Shown here one piece after another: positions 44,365 to 53,698 of a DNA stretch of 64,000 nucleotides; position 1 is the first letter of the stretch, and each line of letters begins with the position of its first letter. The notes beneath the pieces were generated by a model. That model ran no database searches. It was given only the letters and a program-made list of their open reading frames with translations, and was not told the DNA's origin. The position numbers and the translations under genes are program-made. Origin of the DNA: JAWPMT01 sp965215825 (GTDB lineage: Bacteria > Bacteroidota > Bacteroidia > Cytophagales > Cyclobacteriaceae); NCBI GenBank assembly GCA_965215825.1, contig CBDCEM010000002.1, positions 1,488,001 through 1,552,000 of the forward strand, in the 5' to 3' direction.

Positions 44365-45509
44365 TAGCCCAATACGTCGACTAAGGCATTGACGATTTTT
44401 TCATTCTCACCTTTCGAACGGGCCGCTATTCTTATAAACTCACCATCCAGACCAATTTTATCCTCGCAATTCCGGACATAAACTCCATGATCGCATAATA
44501 AGTCCATCGCTATTTCATTAGCAGTTTTCCCATTGGTTATTTCAACTAATATAAAATTTGCCCGGGTAGGAAAGACCTGAATACCTTTGATTCGGTTCAT
44601 TTCAGAGACGAAGAACATGGCCTCCGTAATGTATTTTTTTCTTACCTCTTCGTATCTCAATAGAAAGTCCTTTCTTGTATACAATCTGAAGAAATATTCA
44701 GCAATTCCATTGATGTTCCATAAATAGCCGTTTGCCAGAAGGTCAGAAACCTTTGATTTCTCCATGATTGCATAACCACATCGTAAGCCGGCAATTCCAA
44801 AATCTTTTGACATGCTTTTAATAATGATCACATTATCTCTTTCTTTCAGTTGAGGCACAACACTAGAGAGTTCTAGCATGCTATTCTCATAGGCGAAATG
44901 AATAAAACTTTCGTCAATAAGTATATTATTGACCCACGCGAGCTCATCTACTACCCTTAAAATATCTTTGGAATTAAGATATCCACCATCCGGATTGTTT
45001 GGATTGATTAAGACTATTGTATCGGGCTTAGTCTCTGTGACGAACTTGATGTAATCATCCACATCAAGCTGGAATTTATTTTCCTTCTTCAGTGAGTAAT
45101 AAATCACCTCATGTAGCCCTTCGGCATATTCGTAATAAGAAGAAAAAGTTGGAATATTGACAATTACTTTTCCTTTTGTGAATCGGTGCAAAACAGCTTG
45201 TATTACCTCGACAGCTCCATTGGCAACAAAGATATTTTCATGAGAGACCGTTAGATGTTCCGATAACAACTGAGCAATAATGTTGTTCTGGGAAGGGTAG
45301 AACTCAATTATTTTATTGATTTCCTTAGTGGTCAATAGTTCTTTGTTAAAATACTCTATGAACAACTCTGTAGCATAAGGATTAGATAAGAAACAAGCGT
45401 CCACCTGGATTTCTAAATCTTTAATATGGTGTTTAATAGCTGAGATACTTGGGGAATGAGTTCCAGCATGCTTCTTTAGAGTTAAGAATTTTTCTTTGAT
45501 TTTATTCAC
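44364..45509 (-). CDS. Class I/II aminotransferase, HisC/CobD-like
   Basis: A 381-residue PLP enzyme. It has VANGAVEVIQAVL (PLP phosphate loop), INPNNPDGGY, ILIDESFIHF (ring-binding Asp) and Schiff-base Lys235 in SMSKDFGIAGLRCGY. The pattern is that of histidinol-phosphate aminotransferase or threonine-phosphate decarboxylase relatives, so either transamination or decarboxylation of a phospho-amino acid is possible. The start is GTG 45509, with AATTTGCTCC-type sequence directly upstream suggesting a leaderless transcript. First gene of the reverse trio. Confidence 0.83.
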   Translation of the reverse strand: MNKIKEKFLTLKKHAGTHSPSISAIKHHIKDLEIQVDACFLSNPYATELFIEYFNKELLTTKEINKIIEFYPSQNNIIAQLLSEHLTVSHENIFVANGAVEVIQAVLHRFTKGKVIVNIPTFSSYYEYAEGLHEVIYYSLKKENKFQLDVDDYIKFVTETKPDTIVLINPNNPDGGYLNSKDILRVVDELAWVNNILIDESFIHFAYENSMLELSSVVPQLKERDNVIIIKSMSKDFGIAGLRCGYAIMEKSKVSDLLANGYLWNINGIAEYFFRLYTRKDFLLRYEEVRKKYITEAMFFVSEMNRIKGIQVFPTRANFILVEITNGKTANEIAMDLLCDHGVYVRNCEDKIGLDGEFIRIAARSKGENEKIVNALVDVLG

Positions 45510-45820
45510 GGGAGCAAATTATATGTTGCTTAGAGGCGGTTTAAGAGTTGGCCAAGGATTGTACCCATTAGACCCTCCTTCTATTTTCTTTGGATTTAAT
45601 TACTTTAATACTTAGAGCCTACTCTTAATTTTTTAATGACAAACTCCTTGGAGAGTGAAACGACCTGCAAATGTAATCCGCCTTAACCGACGGAGCTAAC
45701 ATCGTGGTAATTTCTTCTAAAATCCAGCTACCCCTTGTCATGAGTGATGAAAATTATGGAAATTCGCGACCATGATGAAACGTCATTTTTTACACTAATG
45801 AAATCACCTGAAAAGATTCA
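45510..45820. other. Divergent intergenic region, 311 bp
   Basis: This separates the reverse-strand trio (start 45509) from the plus-strand polymerase gene (45821). It must hold two divergent promoters. On the minus strand TATAATTTG lies close to the GTG start, off the TAnnTTTG spacing by one base. I see no gene, strong hairpin or repeat. Confidence 0.5.
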
Positions 45821-47014
45821 ATGAATTACTTAATTCGGTGGTTATGCTTTGGATATTGCTTTACACAGATCATCTTTTTCAAGCAATATGTGATCATTCC
45901 TAAACTTGTCGCAGCGATTCTGGCTTTGTCTGTGATCGTTGCGATTTTCTTGGGGAGAAAAATTGCCAGAGGCAATTGGTCACTTCTTGTTTTATTATTG
46001 TTCATTCTTCATGCCGGAATGACTTTCTTCTTTGAACCTGACCGCTTTCTACTGACCACATTTCCATCTTTCACTCTTGTTGCACTCAATATCTTTTTTC
46101 TGTATCAGGGGTTGGTACTCGGTAAGGCAGCAAAGTTTGGACTTTGGGGAATTGTTTTCGGGATATGGGCAAATATTTTGCTCATGATCTCCAATGTGGG
46201 ATTTTTAGAATTATTTGATGGGAGTCGCCTTGTAGGCACTTTCGGCAATCCGAATTACTTCGGATACATGGTTAATTTGAGTGTCGTAATCTTCCTGCTA
46301 TTACAAAGCAAGGCAAAACGAGATATACCATGGCCGGTCCTATGTTATTGGGCAATATCGCTAGGGCTTATTTTGTCCACGGGATCAAGATCTAACCTGG
46401 TCATCAGCATTGTCATCTTCCTGTTCATGGCTGTACGTAAGGTATTGACTTTGAGATTTGCCAGTAAAGTAGCAGTAATAGGATTGTTCTTATTTCTCTT
46501 TTCGGTAATTCCGCTAATCGTTGACACAACATCATCTTCTGCTTTGCAAATTGGCGAAGTTCAAAGTACCCGACTGACACGTTTGAAGAGCAGATTAGAA
46601 GGGAATACTTCTCTAGACGGAAGCGAAAAATTAAGATTGTCCATGTTCATGTATGGCCTTGATAATTGGAGAGAGGAGCCATTTTTTGGCCACGGATTTG
46701 ATGGCTTTACGACAAAAGCAGGTTTCCCAGGATATAGTCATAGCAACCTCATTGAAAATCTATACAATGGAGGATTGATCATGACTATATTGTTTTATTC
46801 CAATTACGTTTATCTGCTGATTTTGATTTTTCGCCTTAAGAATAGAGAAACAGGACTTATTGCAATCATGTTTGCTACAATATTTGTCGTGATGGAACTA
46901 ACTACTGTAATCATAGACGATAAAATATTCTGGACTTTGATCATATCATTAACAGTATTGCTTAAACAAGAAGCAGATGAAGAAGGAGAAGAAGATATTG
47001 TTGTTCATTCATAA
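45821..47014 (+). CDS. O-antigen ligase/polymerase family protein (Wzy-type)
   Basis: A 397-residue polytopic membrane protein with about ten helices and the Wzy_C/O-antigen-ligase signature: GTFGNPNYFGYMVNLSV, STGSRSNLVISIVIF, and a periplasmic loop ending FFGHGFDGFTTKAGFPGYSHSNLIENLYNGG, with the conserved His in HSN. In a locus with Wzx, Wza and Wzc homologues it most likely polymerises the repeat unit. Its 3' end overlaps the next glycosyltransferase gene by 38 bp. Confidence 0.87.
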   Translation: MNYLIRWLCFGYCFTQIIFFKQYVIIPKLVAAILALSVIVAIFLGRKIARGNWSLLVLLLFILHAGMTFFFEPDRFLLTTFPSFTLVALNIFFLYQGLVLGKAAKFGLWGIVFGIWANILLMISNVGFLELFDGSRLVGTFGNPNYFGYMVNLSVVIFLLLQSKAKRDIPWPVLCYWAISLGLILSTGSRSNLVISIVIFLFMAVRKVLTLRFASKVAVIGLFLFLFSVIPLIVDTTSSSALQIGEVQSTRLTRLKSRLEGNTSLDGSEKLRLSMFMYGLDNWREEPFFGHGFDGFTTKAGFPGYSHSNLIENLYNGGLIMTILFYSNYVYLLILIFRLKNRETGLIAIMFATIFVVMELTTVIIDDKIFWTLIISLTVLLKQEADEEGEEDIVVHS

Positions 47015-48098
47015 TTTGAATGGAGGCGGTGCAGAGAAAGTCTTCTCTTACATCGCCAATGACCTGTATGATGCGGGGTACGATATGTCTCTTGTGCTAG
47101 TCCAAAAGAAGGGTGTTTTCCTAAACAATTTGAATCCTGGTATGCATGTGGTTGACCTGAAAGCGAGAGGAACTTTCCTTTCGACTCTGAAATTGCTGTC
47201 CCATACAAGGTCATTAAAAAAAGACTATGAAAGGGTCATCATCCTAAGTACGTTAGTCTCAGCAAATATTGTGAATGTATGGACCAGACTACTGCTTGGC
47301 AATCGAATCACTTCTTTAATTCGAGAAGCAAATAATCCGATTACAGAAGCAAAAATTGCTTCATGGCATCATAAAATCATCTACACTATTGGGAGAGTGT
47401 TTTATAAGTATTCCAATCTATTAATAGGTGTCTCAGATGGAGTTACTTTGGATTCCGAAAGGTATTATCATCTTAAAGCAGATCGATCTACAACGATTTA
47501 TAATCCAGCTTTCCCTGATGAATATCGTCGTTTGGCGGAAATTGACTCTATTGCCGAAAAGCTGGATCATAATCATCAGATTATCATGGCCATGGGAAGG
47601 GTTGTCCCACAGAAAGGATTTGATACGTTACTACATGCATATGCGGAAGTTTCATCGGAGCTGCCTGATACGCGGCTTATTATTCTTGGTAAGAGGGATT
47701 ATGTTCCCGATTTTACTAAAATGCTTGACCAGTTGGTAGAGAAGCTTGGACTCATGCAGAAAGTGATGTTCCTGGGTTTCAAAGAGAACCCATTTCCTTA
47801 TATGAAAAGAGCTAATCTCTTTGTGCTGAGCAGTAGGTATGAAGGTATGCCGAGCTCATTGATTCAGGCGATTTCATTAGGCACTCCAGTAGTAAGTACA
47901 GATTGTCCTTCAGGACCTTATGAAATTCTGAGTGGCGGTAAATATGGAGCTTTGGTGCCCGTCGAGGATACACGGGCATTGGCCCAAGCTATGATAAAAT
48001 CTCTCAAAAATGACCATAACCAAAAACTCAGCGCTCAATTTGTTGATACTTTTGGATCAGAAAAAGCATTTAATGCTTACAGAAAATTATTGGATTAG
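46977..48098 (+). CDS. Glycosyltransferase family 4 protein
   Basis: A 373-residue GT-B fold enzyme. It has FIHNLNGGGAEKVFSYIA at the N-terminus, GRVVPQKGFDTLLHAYAEV in the linker, and a C-terminal donor-binding segment SSRYEGMPSSLIQAISLGTP. In the usual GT4 EX7E motif the second glutamate is replaced by glutamine (E...Q), which is uncommon. No signal peptide. It overlaps the polymerase gene by 38 bp. Donor and acceptor are unknown. Confidence 0.88.
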   Translation: MKKEKKILLFIHNLNGGGAEKVFSYIANDLYDAGYDMSLVLVQKKGVFLNNLNPGMHVVDLKARGTFLSTLKLLSHTRSLKKDYERVIILSTLVSANIVNVWTRLLLGNRITSLIREANNPITEAKIASWHHKIIYTIGRVFYKYSNLLIGVSDGVTLDSERYYHLKADRSTTIYNPAFPDEYRRLAEIDSIAEKLDHNHQIIMAMGRVVPQKGFDTLLHAYAEVSSELPDTRLIILGKRDYVPDFTKMLDQLVEKLGLMQKVMFLGFKENPFPYMKRANLFVLSSRYEGMPSSLIQAISLGTPVVSTDCPSGPYEILSGGKYGALVPVEDTRALAQAMIKSLKNDHNQKLSAQFVDTFGSEKAFNAYRKLLD

Positions 48099-48107
48099 CT
48101 AAGAAGC

Positions 48108-49172
48108 ATGATGCCGAAAGTACTATTCATTGGACCTCTTCCTCCACCTATAGGAGGTACTCGTATTCAAGTAAAATTATTGGTAGAGGCGTTGGAGCCG
48201 GAAGGTCACATTGATAAATTAATTCCTTTAGACGTTACCCCAGGTAGGGTGAGTAACATGGTTTTGCAATTGAGAATATTTCTCAAAATTTTATGGAGCT
48301 TCCCCCAATATAAAATAATTGCATTCCACGCTAATCCGCTTAGAATTGCTTTTTGGGGTCCTATTTTTCTTTTATATGCTCGACTATTGAACAAGAAGAT
48401 ACAATTCCGATTCCTTGGCGGAGACCTTGATATCATAATAGAAGAAAGAAAATGGCTGAAAACCCTGATAGGGTTTCTTCACACCTCTGACCAATTAGTA
48501 TTTGAAACAAAAGGACTGATTGCTTTCTGGAAGAAACATATATCTGCTGATTCAAACCTGATTTGGTTTCCTAATTCAAGATATGCTCTTAATGAGCCGA
48601 AAAAGCAGACCCGGGCTCATGAAGACAAGGTTTCCTTGATATTTGCTGGTCATGTAAAGAGGGAGAAAGGTGTGGGCCTGATTTGTGAAGCTTTCCAGAA
48701 ATTCAACTCCATGCATCCAAATAAGGTATCAATCACATTGGTTGGAAGGTGTGAGGAGACAGCACTAGAAGAAGAAATAAAGAGGAGCAATTTAAATTTT
48801 CTTGGTGAGTTGAGCCATCAGGAGACCGTAACCCAAATGCACAAACACGATGCCTTCATTTTTCCTACATATTGGAAAGGGGAAGGGCATCCGGGAGTCC
48901 TGATCGAGGCAATGCAAGCGGGCCTTCCATTATTATGCGCGGACTGGAGGTTTGTTGGCGAACTGGTTGAAGATGGATATAATGGTAGGTTATATGAACC
49001 GCAAAGTGTAGAAGCGGTCATTTCTGTACTAGAGGAGCTGATCGAGTCGCCGGAAAGACTTGGCGTAATGTCAACAAATTCATTGCAATTTGTTAAAAAA
49101 TACGATGCAGAATATTGGATGAAGGAGATGTATCCACGATGTTTAAAGGAACTCAATAAGCGAAATAGCTAA
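48108..49172 (+). CDS. Glycosyltransferase family 4 protein
   Basis: A 354-residue GT-B enzyme with LFIGPLPPPIGGTRIQVKLL at the N-terminus (glycine-rich acceptor loop) and the intact EX7E motif EGHPGVLIEAMQAGLP in the C-terminal domain. A hydrophobic patch (FWGPIFLLYARLL) may touch the membrane. It lies 9 bp downstream of the first GT4 gene. Donor and acceptor are unknown. Only two clear GT genes are in the window, so others are probably beyond the right edge. Confidence 0.88.
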   Translation: MMPKVLFIGPLPPPIGGTRIQVKLLVEALEPEGHIDKLIPLDVTPGRVSNMVLQLRIFLKILWSFPQYKIIAFHANPLRIAFWGPIFLLYARLLNKKIQFRFLGGDLDIIIEERKWLKTLIGFLHTSDQLVFETKGLIAFWKKHISADSNLIWFPNSRYALNEPKKQTRAHEDKVSLIFAGHVKREKGVGLICEAFQKFNSMHPNKVSITLVGRCEETALEEEIKRSNLNFLGELSHQETVTQMHKHDAFIFPTYWKGEGHPGVLIEAMQAGLPLLCADWRFVGELVEDGYNGRLYEPQSVEAVISVLEELIESPERLGVMSTNSLQFVKKYDAEYWMKEMYPRCLKELNKRNS

Positions 49173-49176
49173 GAAT

Positions 49177-51018
49177 ATGTGTGGGATCATCGGATATCTC
49201 TCAGAAGAAAGACTACCAATTGAGAAAGGACTTGAGGCTTTACGCCACAGAGGCCCGGATTCGCAGGCATTTCGTGATTTCGAAAACCAAGGCTATCACC
49301 TCGCACTTGGTCATACCCGATTGAGTATTATTGATTTGAGTTCTGAAGCAAACCAACCATTTTTCTCTGAAGATGGGAGGTTCTGTTTGACTTTCAATGG
49401 CGAAATTTATAATTATCGAGAACTAAGAACCGAACTCGAAAGCCTTGGACAAACATTCCGAACGACTTCCGATACGGAGGTATTACTGAAATTCTTGATC
49501 GAGTTTGGAGCAGAAGAAGCGCATCGATTGAAAGGAATGTTTGCCATTGTCTGGTTTGACAAGGTGGAGGGTAGAATCGTACTCATTCGCGATCATCTTG
49601 GGATTAAGCCAATTTACTTATATCACGAAGGCAACACGGTTATCTGGTCATCGGAACTTAGAGGTATTTGGAGTTTGCTGGGGAGAAAGGATGAACTTGA
49701 TGAAAGTCTTTGGGCACAATTTCTTAGTGCCGGGTTTATGTACGAACCTAATACAGGATACAAAAATGTCCGAAAAGTAAAGCCGGGTACTTCCTTAAGC
49801 CTAAGTCTGAGAGAAGGTGAATTTCCAAAGCAAGATCTTTATAGATATTGGAACCCTTTTAACAAGTTTGATGATCGGAGCCCTTCACACGGCATTCAGG
49901 ATTTAATCTCCAACGAAATTGAATCTCATTTGGTAAGTGACGTGCCCCTTGGATTGTTCTTCAGTGGAGGGGTAGATTCCAGTGTTTTGCTTTCGCATGT
50001 CGGTAACCGCATCTCATCCTTTTTAGTCAAAGCCGATCAGGAGGAGGTTAAAAAGGCAGGATTCTCTAGCGATTTTGATTATGGGAAAAAGATTGCTCAA
50101 CACTTAAGTGCCAATTTAAATATCGTGGAACTCGATGAAGATTATCCTGATTTTTTGGAGAGTATCGCTCATGTCGCTGAAGTGAATGAGGAGCCTATGG
50201 CTGACTACACCTCACTGGCCTCAGAATCACTCTCAAGAAAAGCACGAGAATCGGGCTTCACTGTCATGCTAAGCGGAATGGGAGCTGATGAAATTTTTGC
50301 TGGCTATCCAAGATATCAACTTATGGCATATGGCCCCAGGTTCGCTCCGGTTTTTAGCCTTGCCAAGCCGTTATTAAAATTCAGTTCATTTCTTGAAAAA
50401 AAGATTGATCGGTTTGATGGCTACTTTCGTTCCAGCGGCTATGCAAGAAAGTACCATTCAATTTTATCTCCGTTTGGAATTGGGGAAGTGAAGAAAATGA
50501 TAGGGGGTCAGGCAGTAGAGACTTTTTATCACGATCAGGAAAGATTGCTAGGCACCATAAAGCATGAATCAGATGTGAAAAAAGCCATGGCTATCGACTT
50601 ATTAGGATTCTTAAGTCATAACTTTCTTGTAGCAGATAAGTCCAGTATGCAGGCGAGTATTGAATTAAGAGTGCCTCTTGCCACATCATTACTTTTCGAA
50701 CAGACCATGAGTATGAATGATCGGAGCCTACTTACTTGGAATCAGGCGAAATTGCCATTGAGACGTTATTTGAATGACCATTTACCACGAGAATTTTTTC
50801 AACGTAAAAAAGCAGGTTTTCACCCTCCTCTAGATACAAAAATAAAAGCACTGGGCCCAGATCGAGTGATTGAAACGATGAAATCAAATTTCCTTTTTGA
50901 TAAGGTCAATTTTGAAACAGTTAATGGATTAGTTGATGATCATTTTAGAGGGAAAGTAAATAATACCTTTAAGATTTATCGTTTATTGTTCTTGAGTACA
51001 TGGTTGGCAAAACAGTAG
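49177..51018 (+). CDS. asnB: Asparagine synthase (glutamine-hydrolysing) family amidotransferase
   Basis: A 613-residue AsnB-type enzyme. It has the N-terminal nucleophile Cys2 (MCGIIGYLS), the glutaminase RHRGPDS and FNGEIYNYRELR segments, and the synthase PP-loop FFSGGVDSSVLL, then MLSGMGADEIFAGYPRY. In polysaccharide loci such homologues are thought to amidate uronic acids (for example WbpS in Pseudomonas O-antigen clusters), and the 4-bp distance to a glycosyltransferase favours that over bulk asparagine synthesis. The substrate is inferred, not shown. Confidence 0.88.
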   Translation: MCGIIGYLSEERLPIEKGLEALRHRGPDSQAFRDFENQGYHLALGHTRLSIIDLSSEANQPFFSEDGRFCLTFNGEIYNYRELRTELESLGQTFRTTSDTEVLLKFLIEFGAEEAHRLKGMFAIVWFDKVEGRIVLIRDHLGIKPIYLYHEGNTVIWSSELRGIWSLLGRKDELDESLWAQFLSAGFMYEPNTGYKNVRKVKPGTSLSLSLREGEFPKQDLYRYWNPFNKFDDRSPSHGIQDLISNEIESHLVSDVPLGLFFSGGVDSSVLLSHVGNRISSFLVKADQEEVKKAGFSSDFDYGKKIAQHLSANLNIVELDEDYPDFLESIAHVAEVNEEPMADYTSLASESLSRKARESGFTVMLSGMGADEIFAGYPRYQLMAYGPRFAPVFSLAKPLLKFSSFLEKKIDRFDGYFRSSGYARKYHSILSPFGIGEVKKMIGGQAVETFYHDQERLLGTIKHESDVKKAMAIDLLGFLSHNFLVADKSSMQASIELRVPLATSLLFEQTMSMNDRSLLTWNQAKLPLRRYLNDHLPREFFQRKKAGFHPPLDTKIKALGPDRVIETMKSNFLFDKVNFETVNGLVDDHFRGKVNNTFKIYRLLFLSTWLAKQ

Positions 51019-51231
51019 GACCGTAACGCAGCTACTTGAGAATGAATCCGAATCTTATTTTTACCGGCAATAGATTCTTCAACTCTTAAAAAAAACTGCG
51101 GTTGATTTAAGTGTTGTGTTAACGAAATTTTTGGTTTTGCTTGTGGAGAGAGGACCAGAATGCCAAACAAGGTTTGAAAAGGTGCTAAACTGTATCGTCC
51201 AATTTATTAATGACAGTCGTATGAGTAGTTC

Positions 51232-53124
51232 GTGTACAAGATAACGGTTATAACAATCGTTCTAATTTTTGGAGGGAACAGAACACTTTCTCAACATTTA
51301 GACGAATTTAATGTGCTTCTCATCATCATCGACGATCTCAATGATTGGACCGAACCCGGTGAAGGTCACCCTCAATCTTTGACCCCCCATATTGCTCGAT
51401 TTGCAAAGGAGGCAATTACCTTTCAAAATGGCTATGCCAATGTGCCCATATGCAATCCATCAAGAGTGTCCTTCTTAACTGGTATTAGGCCTACTAGTAG
51501 TGGAGTATACTTTAACTCCCCAAGAAAGCAAACTAATTTCAGTTCGCAGGAATTGAGGTCGAGCCCTGTTTTGATGTCTGCCAAAACCATCTCCGAGTAT
51601 TTTGGGGATAACAATTATGTGACAATCGGAATGGGTAAAATATTTCATGTGACAAATTCAAATCAGGAGGTTTGGTCCGAGTGGGAAAGGACATACGGAA
51701 ACTATGGTACCTCAAGTCATAAGCCTGGCTTCCTCGCCAATGGAGTTCCCGTGGGTTTAACAGATCCACACCTGGATTGGGGAACAACGGACATGCTTAA
51801 AGAATTTACCAGAGATTTCAATACCGCTAATCGAATTGCAGATCGAATCGGAGTTCAGGATTCAAACTTTCTGGCCGTGGCAGGTATTTACAGACCCCAC
51901 TTGCCATGGTACGTTCCCTCAGAATATTTTGAAAAATTTGATTTGACTAATACCATCATTCCGGAGATTGACCCTTATGATTTAGACGACATTGAAAAGT
52001 CTTTTTCAAATTTAAGATCAGTGAATTATGAGGTAATTGATTCTCTTAACCTAAAAAGGGAAGTAGTTCGAGGATATTTGGCAGCTATCAATTATGCGGA
52101 TGAGGCATTAGGAGTCCTTTTAGGTGGGCTTGAAAACAGTCGCCACTCTTCAAATACAATTGTAGTAATCATCGGTGATCATGGCTGGCATTTAGGAGAA
52201 AAATTGCGTTATAAAAAAAGGACTCTTTGGGAAGAGGGGACGAAAACCACCTTTATGATTAAGATTCCCGGACACCCTATGTCAGGTCAAAGAATTGATG
52301 TTCCTGTTTCATTGATTGATTTATATCCCACTTTGCTGGAACTATGCAACTTACCACCAAATTCAAACTTGGAGGGTGAAAGCCTTTTACCAATTATTGA
52401 TGCCCCAGGTTCTCATGAAGACAGGATAGTACACAATGTGCTTACACCGTTTGATCACTCTATAAGAACAAAAAGATGGCGTTATACAACATATGATGCT
52501 GGCGGTGAAGAATTATATGATCACCAAAATGATAGCCTCGAGCATAAAAACCTCATTCACGATTTCGCCTACAAGGGAGTTGTTGATGAATTGAAATTTA
52601 AACTTGATAGTATTCTTTTAAGAGATGAACGGCCAATACAATACCCTATTACTCACCATTATTTTCCAGGAGAAATTCAGTTTGAGAAATATGATTCAGG
52701 TGGTGAAGGCCTGGCCTTTCATGACCTTGATTCAGTTAATGAAGGAGACGGGTTAATTTATCCCGGGGATGCATATCGGTTCGAAGGTGTAGATGTATTC
52801 CCATCAGATGACGAAGGGGGTGGCTTTTATGTGAAGATGCAGGCTTCGGAATGGATGGAGTATTCAATCATCCCCAATAAACTTGAAACGTTTCAGTATG
52901 CCGTTAGGTACCGGACAATTAAAGACAAGAAAGTGGGGTTAGTTATCAAGATTGAGGAAGATCTAATTGACTCACTTCATTTACCTTCAACTAATGGTGA
53001 TTGGGCGACGATACATGGCCCCATTATATCGCGAGCACTCGAGGAGGATCAAATTACGCTTCGTGTTTTACTCACGGAAGGGGAGGTTGATCTAAATTTC
53101 CTTGAAATCAAACGGATTCGTTAA
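51232..53124 (+). CDS. Secreted sulfatase with C-terminal CBM6 domain (1 of 3)
   Basis: A 630-residue type I sulfatase. A signal-like N-terminus (ITVITIVLIFGGNRTLSQ) is followed by the metal site IIIDDLND and the formylglycine motif CNPSR at Cys74, then GDHGWHLGEKLRYKK and other iduronate-2-sulfatase-like blocks to about residue 470. Residues 476-630 form a CBM6-like module (YDSGGEGLAFHD, YRFEGVDVF, ASEWMEYSI). There is no type IX sorting domain, unlike the two paralogues downstream. The start is GTG 51232. It needs a formylglycine-generating enzyme, not found here. The likely target is a sulfated glycan. Confidence 0.9.
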   Translation: MYKITVITIVLIFGGNRTLSQHLDEFNVLLIIIDDLNDWTEPGEGHPQSLTPHIARFAKEAITFQNGYANVPICNPSRVSFLTGIRPTSSGVYFNSPRKQTNFSSQELRSSPVLMSAKTISEYFGDNNYVTIGMGKIFHVTNSNQEVWSEWERTYGNYGTSSHKPGFLANGVPVGLTDPHLDWGTTDMLKEFTRDFNTANRIADRIGVQDSNFLAVAGIYRPHLPWYVPSEYFEKFDLTNTIIPEIDPYDLDDIEKSFSNLRSVNYEVIDSLNLKREVVRGYLAAINYADEALGVLLGGLENSRHSSNTIVVIIGDHGWHLGEKLRYKKRTLWEEGTKTTFMIKIPGHPMSGQRIDVPVSLIDLYPTLLELCNLPPNSNLEGESLLPIIDAPGSHEDRIVHNVLTPFDHSIRTKRWRYTTYDAGGEELYDHQNDSLEHKNLIHDFAYKGVVDELKFKLDSILLRDERPIQYPITHHYFPGEIQFEKYDSGGEGLAFHDLDSVNEGDGLIYPGDAYRFEGVDVFPSDDEGGGFYVKMQASEWMEYSIIPNKLETFQYAVRYRTIKDKKVGLVIKIEEDLIDSLHLPSTNGDWATIHGPIISRALEEDQITLRVLLTEGEVDLNFLEIKRIR

Positions 53125-53698
53125 CTGTTAATTTCCACCTTCCGTCCAGGTTGATTCCGAAAGCCTTTTTGGAAGAGAAAACAGAAGGTGCTACTAGGCA
53201 AGTTTTGCTTTTCAAGAGAATGACTCAGAAAAGATCATCATTTTCGAGTAAAACCCTATTGATATCGAAGGTTTTTATCAAAATACGCCAATAGTAGATA
53301 CCTGTTTACCGAATTTCGACAATTCTCTTCTTCTGCCTGAATATTCTTTGGAAATGAATGTTGCTAAATTTAGATTGCCATGGCTTTCTTTAAATATCTT
53401 ATCGACTTTCACAGGTGGTCTTACAGAGCCTTGCGATAAATACCACCTCTCATGAAAGGTTGTGAATGCTGTTGTTCACGAACCCAGGTTGATTATGACA
53501 CATTTGAGCGGGCACATGATGTAGAGACTATAGATTGAATCTTTTGCCTTACACATCTTCATTTTTCGAAATGAAACGATTGGAGATTAATCAGGATTAA
53601 CTAGAATTCGAACAACTAAGAATACAGTAAAAAGAGGACAATTCTCCTGAAGTAGGGTTATTAACATCTAAGCTGTATCTCAGAAAAAACAACGTGAT
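53125..53698. other. 574-bp spacer between sulfatase genes
   Basis: No open frame of note, no sulfatase homology, and no RNA gene are seen. The phrase CCAGGTTGATT occurs twice (near 53146 and 53485), and a weak hairpin GTGAA/TTCAC lies near 53461. It is unusually long for this compact locus and probably carries an independent promoter for the second sulfatase. Confidence 0.45.

Noticed and set aside
53125..53698. Frameshifted continuation of sulfatase 1 into a sorting domain
   Set aside because: Reading the first part of this spacer I found no homology to the cadherin, Ig-like or T9SS domains of the paralogues, so copy 1 appears genuinely shorter.
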